Below, one piece after another: positions 15,871 to 27,612 of a DNA stretch of 64,000 nt; within the stretch, counting starts at the first letter, position 1; every line of letters begins with the position of its first letter. Source of the stretch: VRUE01 sp963702035. Its GTDB lineage: Bacteria > Actinomycetota > Thermoleophilia > Solirubrobacterales > 70-9. The translations under genes were made by a program, and so were the position numbers. Under the pieces are notes generated by a model. The model was not told the origin of the DNA. It saw nothing but the letters and a program-made list of their open reading frames with translations, and did no database searches. The stretch covers positions 1,054,001 through 1,118,000 of the forward strand of contig OY969700.1 of assembly GCA_963702035.1 (NCBI GenBank). The letters are read 5' to 3'.

Positions 15871-16338
15871 GTGACTGCCTTGCCGCCCTTCCAGACCCTC
15901 CTAGACGACCACGCCGCCGACGTGATGGCGGTGCTACGCGGCGCGGTTGGCCGGGGTGACGCCGAGGACTGCTTCCAAGAGACCTTTCTGGCTGCCCTGC
16001 GCGCCTACCCGAAGCTGGGCGACGACGGCAACCTGCGCGGCTGGCTGCTGACCATTGCCCACCGCAAGGCGATCGACCACCATCGCGCCAACGGGCGGCG
16101 GCCGCTGCCGGTGGCCGAGCCGGATCGGATCGCCGGGACAACCGCCGAGCCCGAGCTCGACGAGGGGATCTGGGCGCTGGTCGGAGCGCTTCCGCCGAAA
16201 CAGCGCGCCGCCGTGGCCCTGCGCTACGCCTGCGATCTCCCCCACGCCGAGATCGCCGCGGCGCTCGGTTGCTCGCCCGACGCGGCCCGACGCAGCCTCC
16301 ACGAGGGAATCAAGCGATTGAGAAAGGAGCTGGCATGA
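15871..16338 (+). CDS. ECF-type RNA polymerase sigma factor
   Basis: 155 residues with both ECF domains. Region 2 is AEDCFQETFLAALRAYPKL followed by NLRGWLLTIAHRKAIDHHRAN (~32-74). Region 4 is LVGALPPKQRAAVALRYACDLPHAEIAAALGCSPDAARRSLHEGIKRLRKEL (~103-153). The GTG at 15871 is the first usable start. No anti-sigma gene is adjacent. Instead the stop overlaps the ogt start as ATGA, so sigma factor and alkyl-DNA repair protein are co-translated. Target promoters cannot be read from the sequence. Confidence 0.9.
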   Translation: MTALPPFQTLLDDHAADVMAVLRGAVGRGDAEDCFQETFLAALRAYPKLGDDGNLRGWLLTIAHRKAIDHHRANGRRPLPVAEPDRIAGTTAEPELDEGIWALVGALPPKQRAAVALRYACDLPHAEIAAALGCSPDAARRSLHEGIKRLRKELA

Positions 16339-16892
16339 AGGCAAGCCTCGAACATCTCGCCGCGCGGGCGGCAGCCGAGGGCCTGCTCGACGTCGCCTAC
16401 GCCAGCGCCGACTCCCCGTTCGGGCCGCTGCTCCTCGCCACGACGCCAAAGGGCCTGGTCAAGGTCAGCCTGCCCAACTACGACCCCGCGGAGACGCTGG
16501 AGGATCTGGCGGCGCAAATCTCCCCGCGGATCATCGCGGCACCGGCCCGCCTCGACGATGCCCGCCGCCAGCTCGACCTCTACTTCGAGGGCCGCCTGCA
16601 TGAGTTCGATCTGCCGCTCGACTGGCAGCTGAGCAAGGGCTTTCGCAGGCGCGCCCTGCGGGCGATCGATCGCATCCCCTACGGCAGGACCCGCAACTAC
16701 ACCGAGATAGCCCGCAGCGCCGGCAATGAGCGCGCGGTCCGGGCGGCGGGGACGGCCTGCGGCTCCAACCCGATCCCGATCGTCGTCCCCTGCCACCGGG
16801 TCCTGCGCAGCAGCGGCGGCCTGGGTGGGTACGGCGGTGGAATACCGATGAAGGAAGCTCTATTGCGGATGGAGGGCGCGGGAATACACTGA
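16335..16892 (+). CDS. ogt: Methylated-DNA--[protein]-cysteine S-methyltransferase
   Basis: Suicide repair protein that transfers the alkyl group from O6-alkylguanine to its own Cys. 185 residues. The active site is PIVVPCHRVLRSSGGLGGYGGG, preceded by the helix-turn-helix region IPYGRTRNYTEIARSAG with its Arg finger. The N-terminal part (SPFGPLLLATTPKGLVKVSL) is the usual Ogt domain; no Ada domain is present. The ATG at 16335 has AAAGGAG upstream and overlaps the sigma-factor stop (ATGA). The coupling suggests expression under control of that ECF sigma factor. Confidence 0.95.
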   Translation: MKASLEHLAARAAAEGLLDVAYASADSPFGPLLLATTPKGLVKVSLPNYDPAETLEDLAAQISPRIIAAPARLDDARRQLDLYFEGRLHEFDLPLDWQLSKGFRRRALRAIDRIPYGRTRNYTEIARSAGNERAVRAAGTACGSNPIPIVVPCHRVLRSSGGLGGYGGGIPMKEALLRMEGAGIH

Positions 16893-16922
16893 CTTGGCTA
16901 AAGGGGGCGCCATGGCAAGCCG

Positions 16923-17519
16923 ATGAATGCGCGCATGCCCGCAAGACTCCCCCTCCTCAGACTGCCGATCCTCGTCCTTCTGCTCGTCCTCTCCGCCCTG
17001 CTCCTCGGGGCGGGCCTGGCACGGGCGGAATCCCCCGGGCCAACTCCCATAGCGGCCTTCGAAGGCTTCTCGGAAGAAGAAGAAGGCGAAGAATTGGGAG
17101 AAGAAACGGAATGCGAAATCGCCGAGGAAGAAGTCGAAGAAGGCGAACTCAGCCAGGACGAAGCCGATGAAATCTGCAAGGAAGAGGCGCGTGAAACCAG
17201 AAAGAACGCCGCGAACCCCGTCGGCGCGGAACCGGAAGAGTGCATCCTGCGCAGCGCCCACGCCCAGGTCTCGCTCGTCTCTCACGACGAAAAGCTGAAG
17301 CTGACGATCGGCTACACGACCTATGAACCGGTCACCGCCAAGCTCGAGATCGGCCACCTGGCCACGATCCATCGCCACCTGGGACGCAGCGGCGTTCTTC
17401 GCCAAGTGGAGAGCCTGCACGGCGACAATCCCCCCAAGCAGATCGCCGTCCAGATCGACATTCCGTCGACGAAGAAGGCCGGGTGCCCCTCCCGGCGGCT
17501 TGTACTTTTCCCGCGCTGA
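16923..17519 (+). CDS. Secreted protein with acidic low-complexity region
   Basis: 198 residues. A signal peptide is clear: LPILVLLLVLSALLLGAGLARA with a likely cleavage after ARA. Next is a Glu-rich stretch (~50-100) containing two cysteines, then a region with two more (EECILRSAHAQVSLVSHD and KKAGCPSRRLVLFPR) that reads like a small beta domain. No family recognised. Convergent with prfB, three bases apart. Its last codons include GGCTTGTACTTTTCC and GGGTGCCCCTCCC, words also found in the palindromic elements, possibly by chance. Confidence 0.7.
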   Translation: MNARMPARLPLLRLPILVLLLVLSALLLGAGLARAESPGPTPIAAFEGFSEEEEGEELGEETECEIAEEEVEEGELSQDEADEICKEEARETRKNAANPVGAEPEECILRSAHAQVSLVSHDEKLKLTIGYTTYEPVTAKLEIGHLATIHRHLGRSGVLRQVESLHGDNPPKQIAVQIDIPSTKKAGCPSRRLVLFPR

Positions 17520-17522
17520 GGG

Positions 17523-18642
17523 CTACTTCGCGGACGAAGCCGCGGTCTTGTTCAGGTAGTCCCGGATGAAGTCGTCGATGTCGCCGTCGAGGACCCGTTG
17601 GGCGTCGCCGACCTCGTGCCCCGTGCGGTGGTCTTTGACCCGCTGGTCGGGGTGCAGGAAGTAGCTGCGGATCTGCGATCCCCAGGCGACTTCCTTGACC
17701 TCGCCGCGCTCCTTGGCGAGCGTCTCCGCCCGTTTGCGCTCCTCCAGCTCGATCAGCTTCGAGCGCAGCAACTGCATCGCGACAGCCTTGTTCTGGGTCT
17801 GCGAGCGCTCGTTCTGGCACTGCACGACGACGCCGGTCGGTAGGTGCGTGATCCGCACCGCCGAGTCGGTCTTGTTGACGTGCTGGCCGCCGGCGCCCGA
17901 GGCTCGATAGGTGTCGACACGCAGGTCGGCGTCGTCGATCTCGACCTCGACCCCCTCGTCGACCAGCGGCCCGACGTCAACCTGGGCAAAGCTGGTGTGG
18001 CGCCGCGCCGAGGAGTCGAAGGGAGAGATCCGCACCAGCCGGTGGACGCCGCGCTCGGCGGCGAACAACCCGTAGGCGTTCTCGCCGCGGGCGATGAAGG
18101 TCGCCGACTTGAGACCGGCCTCCTCCCCCGGCGAGGCCTCCTTCATCTCGACCTCGAAGCCGCGGCGCTCGGCCCAGCGCAGGTACATCCGCAGGAGGAT
18201 CTCGGCCCAGTCCTGGGAGTCCGTCCCCCCGGCACCGGCGTGAACCGTGACCACGGCGTCGCCGGCGTCGTATTTGCCGCTGAACAGGCGCGCCTCTTCC
18301 AGCTCCGCGAGCCGCCTTTCGACCGAGGCCATCTGGGTGCCCAGCTCGGCGGCCATCTCCTCGTCTTCGGCCGCCATCTCGGCCAGCTCGCCGAGGTCGC
18401 CGGCCTCCGATTCCAGCTCCTCGAAGGTCTTCAGCTTGCGCTGGGCGCGGGCATGGGCCGCCGAGACGCCCGCCGCCTTCTCCTGGTCGTCCCAGAAGCC
18501 GGGTCGGCCCATCTCCTCCTCCAGCCGCTCCGCTTCGTCCCGCAGCGAAGCCGGGTCAAAGGTAGTCCGAGAGCAGCTTCAACTGCTCGCGGATCTCGGC
18601 GAGCCGCGCGGGAACCGATTCGGTCGGGGCGGCGTCGGCCAT
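17523..18642 (-). CDS. prfB: Peptide chain release factor 2, with programmed +1 frameshift
   Basis: Terminates translation at UGA/UAA. The ATG at 18642 starts MADAAPTESVPARLAEIREQ. After 28 codons the frame reaches CTT TGA C (18561-18555), the classical RF2 autoregulatory frameshift site. A +1 shift continues as DPASLRDEAERLEEEMGRPGFWDD through to the stop at 17523. The body carries the GGQ loop (ASGAGGQHVNKTDSAVRITH) and the RF2-type SPF recognition motif (RISPFDSSARR). The shift site lacks the AGGGGG stimulator seen in E. coli, so shifting may be less efficient here. It follows a methyltransferase gene by nine bases. Confidence 0.95.
18555..18561 (-). promoter_or_regulatory. prfB programmed +1 frameshift site
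   Basis: CTT TGA C on the minus strand. The ribosome pauses at UGA when RF2 is scarce and slips +1 on CTT. No AGGGGG-like stimulator is present just upstream (the preceding codons are CTC TCG GAC TAC). Confidence 0.93.
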
Positions 18643-18651
18643 GTCGCAAGG

Positions 18652-19527
18652 TTATTGATCGGCGGGGGCGGTGGCGCCGATGATCCAGGTCGATGCGGGC
18701 GCGAACACGCCGTCGGGGCCGACGAACCCGGCGAGCGTCTCGCGCAGGTCGGCGGCGATCTTCGGCCGGATCTCGTCGATCCGGTCTTCCCAGAGCCGCA
18801 GCACCTCGCCGGCCGGCCCGAGCGACATGTTGAACTCGACCGCGTGGTCGAGGTCGTTGCCGATCTTCAGCGGCAGATCGCAGCGCCGCAGCGTGATCTC
18901 CTCGAAGCCGGCGATCTTCAGCTGTTCGGTGACGGTGTCGGCGTTCGCCATCGAGAAGGGGCCCGGTCCGCAGGTCGGCTCGTCGGTCGCTTCCGGATGC
19001 TCGAGGTACTCCTCGACGACCCGCTCGGCGTGGCTCACCCACTCGTTGTCTTCCTTGCGCCGCCAGACGACAGCGCAGAAGCGCCCGCCCGGAGCCAGCG
19101 CCTCGCGCACGTTGCGCAGCGCCTGCACCGGGTTGGCGAAGAACATGATCCCCATGCGGGAGAAGGCGTAGTCGAAGCCGTCCCCCAGGTCCATGACCTG
19201 CACGTCGCCGCTGAGAAAGCGCACCATGTCAACGCCGGCCGCCTCGGCCTCCTCACGGGCAGCGGCGACAAACGGCTCGGAGACGTCGACACCGACGGCC
19301 TCGCCGCCGGGACCGACCAGAGCGGCGAGCTGCTGCGTCGTGTCGCCGAAGCCGCAGCCGACGTCGAGCACCCGGTCCCCGGGGCGAGGGGGATGGGTCT
19401 TCATCGCCTGGTTCCCGTGCGCACCGAGCCCCGCGGTGGCGAGGTCGCGAAAGCGCACGAACGTGTCGAACAGCGGCCCGCTCCAGGCCTCAGCCGCTTC
19501 TCTGTTGGTCGCCGCGACCTGCTCCAT
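18652..19527 (-). CDS. Class I SAM-dependent methyltransferase
   Basis: 291 residues. SAM-binding motif I VLDVGCGFGDTTQQLAALV (~55-75), motif II acidic end GVDVSEPFVAAAREEAE, then FDYAFSRMGIMFFANP and LAPGGRFCAVVWR (motif III/IV). This is the UbiE/COQ5-like or type 11 methyltransferase pattern. The C-terminal half (~160-290) is a lid region with no signature that identifies the substrate. The ATG at 19527 lies inside the SnoaL gene (38-base overlap), giving a coupled pair; no clear Shine-Dalgarno is seen. Confidence 0.85.
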   Translation of the reverse strand: MEQVAATNREAAEAWSGPLFDTFVRFRDLATAGLGAHGNQAMKTHPPRPGDRVLDVGCGFGDTTQQLAALVGPGGEAVGVDVSEPFVAAAREEAEAAGVDMVRFLSGDVQVMDLGDGFDYAFSRMGIMFFANPVQALRNVREALAPGGRFCAVVWRRKEDNEWVSHAERVVEEYLEHPEATDEPTCGPGPFSMANADTVTEQLKIAGFEEITLRRCDLPLKIGNDLDHAVEFNMSLGPAGEVLRLWEDRIDEIRPKIAADLRETLAGFVGPDGVFAPASTWIIGATAPADQ

Positions 19528-19912
19528 CGCGTAGATGGTACGCCCGCCAGGCAGCCTCGCGGTCATCGAACGGCCGCCAGCTGCGCACCCGGTGGTCGTG
19601 CAGCTCGAACAACCAGGCCATCTCGTCGGTGCTGGCGTGCGACCCATCCTCTTCCCAATGCCACACCCGCCTGATCAAAGCCAGCGCCGCCCCACCCCCG
19701 GACTCGGTCCCATCCTCAAAAAGCTCCTCCACCTCAATCGTCTGCTGCACCCCCCCGGGCTCCCGAGTAGCCCAAAGCCGCGCCGCCTCGCGACCCTTCC
19801 GCAAACCCTTCATCGAGTGAAGCTCAACCTCAGGGTCCAGGGCAGCTACGAAAGCATCAAGGTCCCGCTCGTTGAACGCCCGGATGAACGCCCTGACAGG
19901 GTCGTGAGTCAT
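19490..19912 (-). CDS. SnoaL/NTF2-like protein
   Basis: 140 residues of the NTF2-like cone fold: FIRAFNERDLDAFVAALDPEVELHSM at the start, then a strand EVEELFEDG, a conserved RRVWHWEEDG segment and RVRSWRPFDDREAAWRAY at the end. Family members are small-molecule cyclases, isomerases or binding proteins; no substrate can be assigned. The ATG and its GGGAGGGG ribosome-binding sequence are part of the right arm of palindrome P3, so translation could be limited by the hairpin. It overlaps the methyltransferase gene. Confidence 0.75.
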   Translation of the reverse strand: MTHDPVRAFIRAFNERDLDAFVAALDPEVELHSMKGLRKGREAARLWATREPGGVQQTIEVEELFEDGTESGGGAALALIRRVWHWEEDGSHASTDEMAWLFELHDHRVRSWRPFDDREAAWRAYHLRDGAGRGDQQRSG

Positions 19913-20024
19913 AAGCCCCTCCCGGTAGGGATGGAACGTCTTGTACTTTTTCGGTGCCGCCCTTGGGCGCCAGCACTACTGCGATTCACCGAAAAAGTTA
20001 AGTGGAATCCCTGCCGGGAGGGGC

Positions 20025-20029
<5 letters not shown>
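19910..20029. repeat. Palindromic intergenic element P3, from secA stop to SnoaL start
   Basis: Outer arms begin CATAAGCCCCTCCCGG and end with its complement (21-23 bp, one mismatch). The inner stem is ACTTTTTCGGTG with CACCGAAAAAGT. One arm carries the secA TAA, the other the SnoaL start ATG and its GGGAGGGG. Same family as P10. Confidence 0.85.
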
Positions 20030-22868
<2,839 letters not shown>

Positions 22869-22909
22869 TGCTCAAGGGTAGCTGTCTCGGGGCTGAGGGC
22901 TTGGCCCGA

Positions 22910-23010
22910 GGGAGGCGGGTGCCCCCTCTGTGGAACCCGCCGCCGGTTTCCGGGCGGGGGCGCGATTCACAGCTGGCTCACAAGTTCCCCAGAGGGGGCA
23001 CCCGCCTCCC
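22910..23010. repeat. Palindromic intergenic element P4 between hpf and secA
   Basis: Arms 22910-22936 and 22984-23010 pair at 26 of 27 positions. The outer stem is GGGAGGCGGGTGCCCCCTCT; the loop side shows GGAACCCGCCG and GGCTCACAAGTTCC, the P1/P2 core in reverse orientation. It lies 18 bases after the hpf stop. Confidence 0.8.
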
Positions 23011-23028
23011 CCGTTCAGGCGATGTAGC

Positions 23029-23382
23029 TCAAGCTTCGGCGGTGCGGCCGCGGAGCTGGTTGACCAGCTTCCGCGTCCGGCGGCGCTTGCGCCGCAGGGC
23101 ACGGTGCTTCTTTACCTGGCGCCTTATGTCCTCGGCGAGTTCATGGACGCTGTGAGCCATCTCGGGGGAGCACTCCTTTGCGTGCAGGGTCACGCGCTTC
23201 AGCCGCAAGGTGGCCTCCGCAACCTGGCGATCGACGATTGCGGGGTTGCGCTCCTCCCAGACCGTCACCTCGAGAGTCGCAAGCTCAGAGACCTGCCTGC
23301 CGACACGACGGAAGCGCTGGAAGATGTGCTCCCTCAGCTCGTCGTCAACCTCGACGTTTCGCCCGCGCACCTCGATCCGCAT
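23029..23382 (-). CDS. hpf: Ribosome hibernation promoting factor (short HPF/YfiA type)
   Basis: 117 residues with beta-alpha-beta start MRIEVRGRNVEVDDELREHI, then LEVTVWEERNPAIVDRQVAEATLRLKRVTLHAKE and HSVHELAEDIRRQVKKHR, as in the RaiA/HPF family that binds the 30S subunit in stationary phase. A very basic extension (LRRKRRRTRKLVNQLRGR) replaces the long C-terminal domain found in most Gram-positive HPFs. Located between comF and secA, an arrangement frequent in Gram-positive genomes. Palindromes flank it on both sides. Confidence 0.88.
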   Translation of the reverse strand: MRIEVRGRNVEVDDELREHIFQRFRRVGRQVSELATLEVTVWEERNPAIVDRQVAEATLRLKRVTLHAKECSPEMAHSVHELAEDIRRQVKKHRALRRKRRRTRKLVNQLRGRTAEA

Positions 23383-23469
23383 CTGTGGCCTCCTCTGTCT
23401 GGGGTCTTATCCGATGCTACGCCGCTACCCGGTCCGCGACAAGGGGAACTTCTACGGATGTTGCGGGGG

Positions 23470-23575
23470 CGAGGGGATCGGGTGCCCCCTCGACGGAACC
23501 CGCGATGGTTTCCTTGCGGAGGCGCCGTTCCCAGCGAGCTCACAAGTTCCTCTGAGGGGGCACCCGATCCCCTCG
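23470..23575. repeat. Palindromic intergenic element P5 between comF and hpf
   Basis: Arms 23470-23499 and 23546-23575 pair at about 26 of 30 positions. The outer stem CGAGGGGATCGGGTGCCCCC differs from P4, but GGAACCCGC and GAGCTCACAAGTTCC are shared. It begins four bases after the comF stop, as expected for a terminator. Confidence 0.8.
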
Positions 23576-23579
23576 CTTC

Positions 23580-24203
23580 TCACAAGCGTCTTGTGAAAGT
23601 GATTGCAACAACGCGAATGGCGCCCGCCGCCCTGAGAGCCCGAGCGCAGGATGAAAGGGTGGCGCCGGTGGTTAGAACATCATCGATTAAGAGAACGCTG
23701 CGAGGCACTTGGCCGCGAGCTTGAATTACCGGTGGGTGCCCTATGCGCTGTGCTCGACGCTTGCCGACCTGACGGCCCCCGCCGCGGCGGACAAGGCAGG
23801 CCTCCAGCGGCAGCCCGGTTCGCTGCGCGAGAGCTGCCGCTATCTCAGCCGCTGGATCGAAGCCGCGTAGGGCGGAGCGTAGGGGTGCGGTCGGGACGGG
23901 AACGATCGTGCCGCTCAGGATCGTGCTGGGGGCCAGCCACTGGATGCGGTCGGCGATCAGGTCGGCGACGGGGAGGAGGCGACGGAACTTGAGCGCTGTG
24001 ACCAGGTCGCGGGCGACGCCCTCATGGGAAGCTGAGGACCAGGATCGATCCAGGCCCGGGGCCCCACTGCCTTCGAGCGGATCGGCCTCGGCGAGCCTTC
24101 GTGAGCAGCGGGTGCAGAGCGTCGCCTCGGGGCGGCAGGTTCGCCCACAGGCGGCGCAGAGCGGCGGGACGATGGCCGTGGCTACTGCGTGAAGGAGCTT
24201 CAT
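23580..24203 (-). CDS. comF: ComF family phosphoribosyltransferase
   Basis: 207 residues. N-terminal zinc ribbon CAACGRTCRPEATLCTRC (~16-33), central LVTALKFRR, and the PRPP-binding loop SVLLIDDVLTTGATLSSCARAL near the C-terminus. ComF proteins are linked to DNA uptake in competent bacteria; in actinobacteria the role is unclear. The ATG at 24203 (MKLLHAVATAI) is chosen because homology starts there. It lies 56 bases downstream of a sugar nucleotidyltransferase. Confidence 0.9.
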   Translation of the reverse strand: MKLLHAVATAIVPPLCAACGRTCRPEATLCTRCSRRLAEADPLEGSGAPGLDRSWSSASHEGVARDLVTALKFRRLLPVADLIADRIQWLAPSTILSGTIVPVPTAPLRSALRGFDPAAEIAAALAQRTGLPLEACLVRRGGGRQVGKRRAQRIGHPPVIQARGQVPRSVLLIDDVLTTGATLSSCARALRAAGAIRVVAITFTRRL

Positions 24204-24259
24204 GGCCCGATCGTCCGGGCCCGCGGCGCGCGTGTGGCGCGCCAAATGTCAATTCTTCG

Positions 24260-25270
24260 TCAAGCCTCTTGCGCGTGAGCCGCGATGCCGCCTATTAAGA
24301 TCGACTTCGGCGGCAGTTCGGCCCCTTCGAGCAGGATCGAATCGCGGATGATCGAACCCGCGCCGATCCGGCAGCCGTCGCCGATGATCGCCGGCCCCTC
24401 GAGCCTCGTCTCCGCCCCGATCTCGACGCCGGAGCCGACCAGCGCCGGGGCGGTCACCTCGACGCCGTCGAGCGAGCTTGCCGCCCGCACGCCCTCCGCC
24501 ACTTGCGGTGCGCCGGGCTCGACCTCTACCGCGCCGTGCAGCGCGTCGAGATTGCCCTGGCGCAGCTCGTCGAGGTTGCCGATGTCGTTCCAGTAGGCGT
24601 CGATCTCGTGCGAGTAGAAGGGCACGTCGGCCTCGAGCAGGGCCGGGAAGACGTCCTTCGCCCAGTCGGCGAACTCCGGCGGGTCGTCGGGGCCGGCGTC
24701 ATTGCTCGTCCCCGGTGCCGGGAAGTAGTCGAAGACCTCGGCGCGGAACATGTAGATGCAGGTATTGGCGAGGTCGGAGAGGGCTTCAGCTGGGTCGGGC
24801 TTCTCCTGGAACCCTTGGATCCGCCCGTCGCCGGCGGCGATCACGACGCCGAACTGGTCGGTGTCGGCAACTCGTTTGGTCGCCATCGTGACCAGGCCGT
24901 CGTGGGATTCGTGGAACTCGCGCATCGCGGCGAGATCGATGTCGGTGAGAGCGTCGCCGGCGAGGACGAGGAAGGAGTCGCCGAGGTAGCCGGCCGCCTT
25001 GCGCACCCCGCCCGCCGTCCCCAGCAGCTGCTCCTCATAGCTGTAGGAGAGATCGAGGCCGAAGGCCGAACCGTCGCCGAAACGGTCTTCGATCGTCTCC
25101 GGGAACCAGTGCAGGTTGGCGATCGCCTCGCTGAAGCCGTGGCGGACCAGGAGCCGCGCGCCATGCTCCATCACCGGCCGGTTGAGCACCGGCACCATCG
25201 GCTTCGGCATCCCGTAGGTGATCGGTCGCAGCCGGGTGCCGAGCCCGGCGGCGAGGATCATCGCCTTCAT
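24260..25270 (-). CDS. NDP-sugar pyrophosphorylase (nucleotidyltransferase with left-handed beta-helix)
   Basis: 336 residues. N-terminal Rossmann-like signature MKAMILAAGLGTRLRPITYGMPKPMVPV, with LLGTAGGVRKA and the metal-binding FLVLAGDALTDID. After residue ~235 a hexapeptide-repeat region follows (VEVTAPALVGSGVEIGAETRLEG). This pattern covers mannose-1-phosphate guanylyltransferases and glucose-1-phosphate thymidylyltransferases; the nucleotide and sugar cannot be fixed by eye. A second, related enzyme lies at 29905-30888. It follows ahcY by four bases. Confidence 0.88.
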   Translation of the reverse strand: MKAMILAAGLGTRLRPITYGMPKPMVPVLNRPVMEHGARLLVRHGFSEAIANLHWFPETIEDRFGDGSAFGLDLSYSYEEQLLGTAGGVRKAAGYLGDSFLVLAGDALTDIDLAAMREFHESHDGLVTMATKRVADTDQFGVVIAAGDGRIQGFQEKPDPAEALSDLANTCIYMFRAEVFDYFPAPGTSNDAGPDDPPEFADWAKDVFPALLEADVPFYSHEIDAYWNDIGNLDELRQGNLDALHGAVEVEPGAPQVAEGVRAASSLDGVEVTAPALVGSGVEIGAETRLEGPAIIGDGCRIGAGSIIRDSILLEGAELPPKSILIGGIAAHAQEA

Positions 25271-25274
25271 CGGG

Positions 25275-26693
<1,419 letters not shown>

Positions 26694-26746
26694 CGATTCC
26701 TTTCGTCTATTTGGTCCCGGCGAAGGATAGGGCGAATCGCGCCTAC

Positions 26747-26806
26747 GGGGCGACCGACAAAAGGCGAGGTCAACGTTTGTCTCGGCAGCAACGCGGTCGC
26801 CGCCCC
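26747..26806. promoter_or_regulatory. Hairpin in the ahcY leader / divergent promoter region
   Basis: GGGGCGACCG (26747-26756) can pair with CGGTCGCCGCCCC (26794-26806) with a three-base bulge, about 50 bases upstream of the ahcY ATG. It does not match the SAH riboswitch consensus as I know it. Function unknown. Confidence 0.3.
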
Positions 26807-26877
26807 GGGAAAGAGACGTCCGAATGGTTAGCGAACATTTGTTCGTATAGACAATCGGTCTAGGGTAGTTGGTGGAT

Positions 26878-27612
26878 ATGGCAGATCGAAGCGCAATCGA
26901 GTGGACTGAGGCAACGTGGAATCCGGTTACGGGCTGTGACAAGGTTTCGCCCGGCTGTGCCCACTGCTACGCCGAGGCATTTGCGGAGCGGTTCAGGGGG
27001 GTTCCCAACCATCCGTATAAGCAGGGCTTCGATCTCCGAATGTGGCCCAAGCGGCTTGACCAACCGCTCCGCTGGAAGCGGCCGCGGATGATCTTTGTCA
27101 ACTCGATGAGCGACCTCTTCCATGAGCGCATCCCTCTCCATTTCATTCGCAAAGTCTTCGCATCAATGGAGGAGGCTAGCTGGCACACCTTTCAAATTCT
27201 GACCAAGCGACCCGAGCGGCTTGTAGAGGTTGCGGATTCTCTTTCCTGGCCAGCAAACGTGTGGATGGGCGTCAGCATCGAGAACCGCCGATTTGTCAAA
27301 CGCGCTGATCTTCTTCGTGAAATCAACCCGGCGGTCCGGTTCATATCGGCCGAGCCGTTGCTTGGTCCGCTCAGCGATCTTAATCTCGAAGGGATGGACT
27401 GGCTAATTGCCGGCGGCGAGTCGGGCGCCCGTAATCGTCCGGTCAAAGCGGAGTGGATTCGTGAATTGCGAGATCGTTGCGAGCTGGAAGGCGTTGCCTT
27501 CTTCTTTAAGCAGTGGGGTGGCCGGACCCCCAAGGCAGGAGGGCGACTGCTCGACGGCCTAACCTACGACGCCATGCCAATCGCCGGGAGGCACGAGTTA
27601 GCCCTCACCTAA
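26878..27612 (+). CDS. DUF5131 (phage Gp37/Gp68) family, radical-SAM-like three-Cys protein
   Basis: 244 residues, starting MADRSAIEWTEATWNPVTGC. The N-terminal cysteines are GCDKVSPGCAHCYAE (C-x7-C-x2-C), the three-Cys motif of the Gp37/Gp68 family, thought to hold a radical-SAM-type [4Fe-4S] cluster. Further family blocks: RMIFVNSMSDLFHE, TFQILTKRPERL, NVWMGVSIEN, FISAEPLLGPL and WLIAGGESGARNRP. Substrate unknown. The convergent gene encodes its known partner TcmP, and the two genes overlap by 15 bases. Base composition is more AT-rich than the neighbours, indicating transfer. ATG is preferred over TTG three codons upstream. Confidence 0.9.
   Translation: MADRSAIEWTEATWNPVTGCDKVSPGCAHCYAEAFAERFRGVPNHPYKQGFDLRMWPKRLDQPLRWKRPRMIFVNSMSDLFHERIPLHFIRKVFASMEEASWHTFQILTKRPERLVEVADSLSWPANVWMGVSIENRRFVKRADLLREINPAVRFISAEPLLGPLSDLNLEGMDWLIAGGESGARNRPVKAEWIRELRDRCELEGVAFFFKQWGGRTPKAGGRLLDGLTYDAMPIAGRHELALT

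Noticed and set aside
17483..17519. 3' end of the acidic secreted-protein gene as a palindromic half-element
   Set aside because: Words such as GGCTTGTACTTTTCC resemble the elements, but there is no pairing arm and the codons fit the protein's Cys-containing end.
18512..18512. prfB starting at the internal ATG near 18512
   Set aside because: CTT TGA C and an in-frame upstream part encode the normal RF2 N-terminus, so the programmed frameshift explains the break.
26694..26877. SAH or SAM riboswitch upstream of ahcY
   Set aside because: A GC hairpin exists, but conserved riboswitch core bases as I know them are absent.
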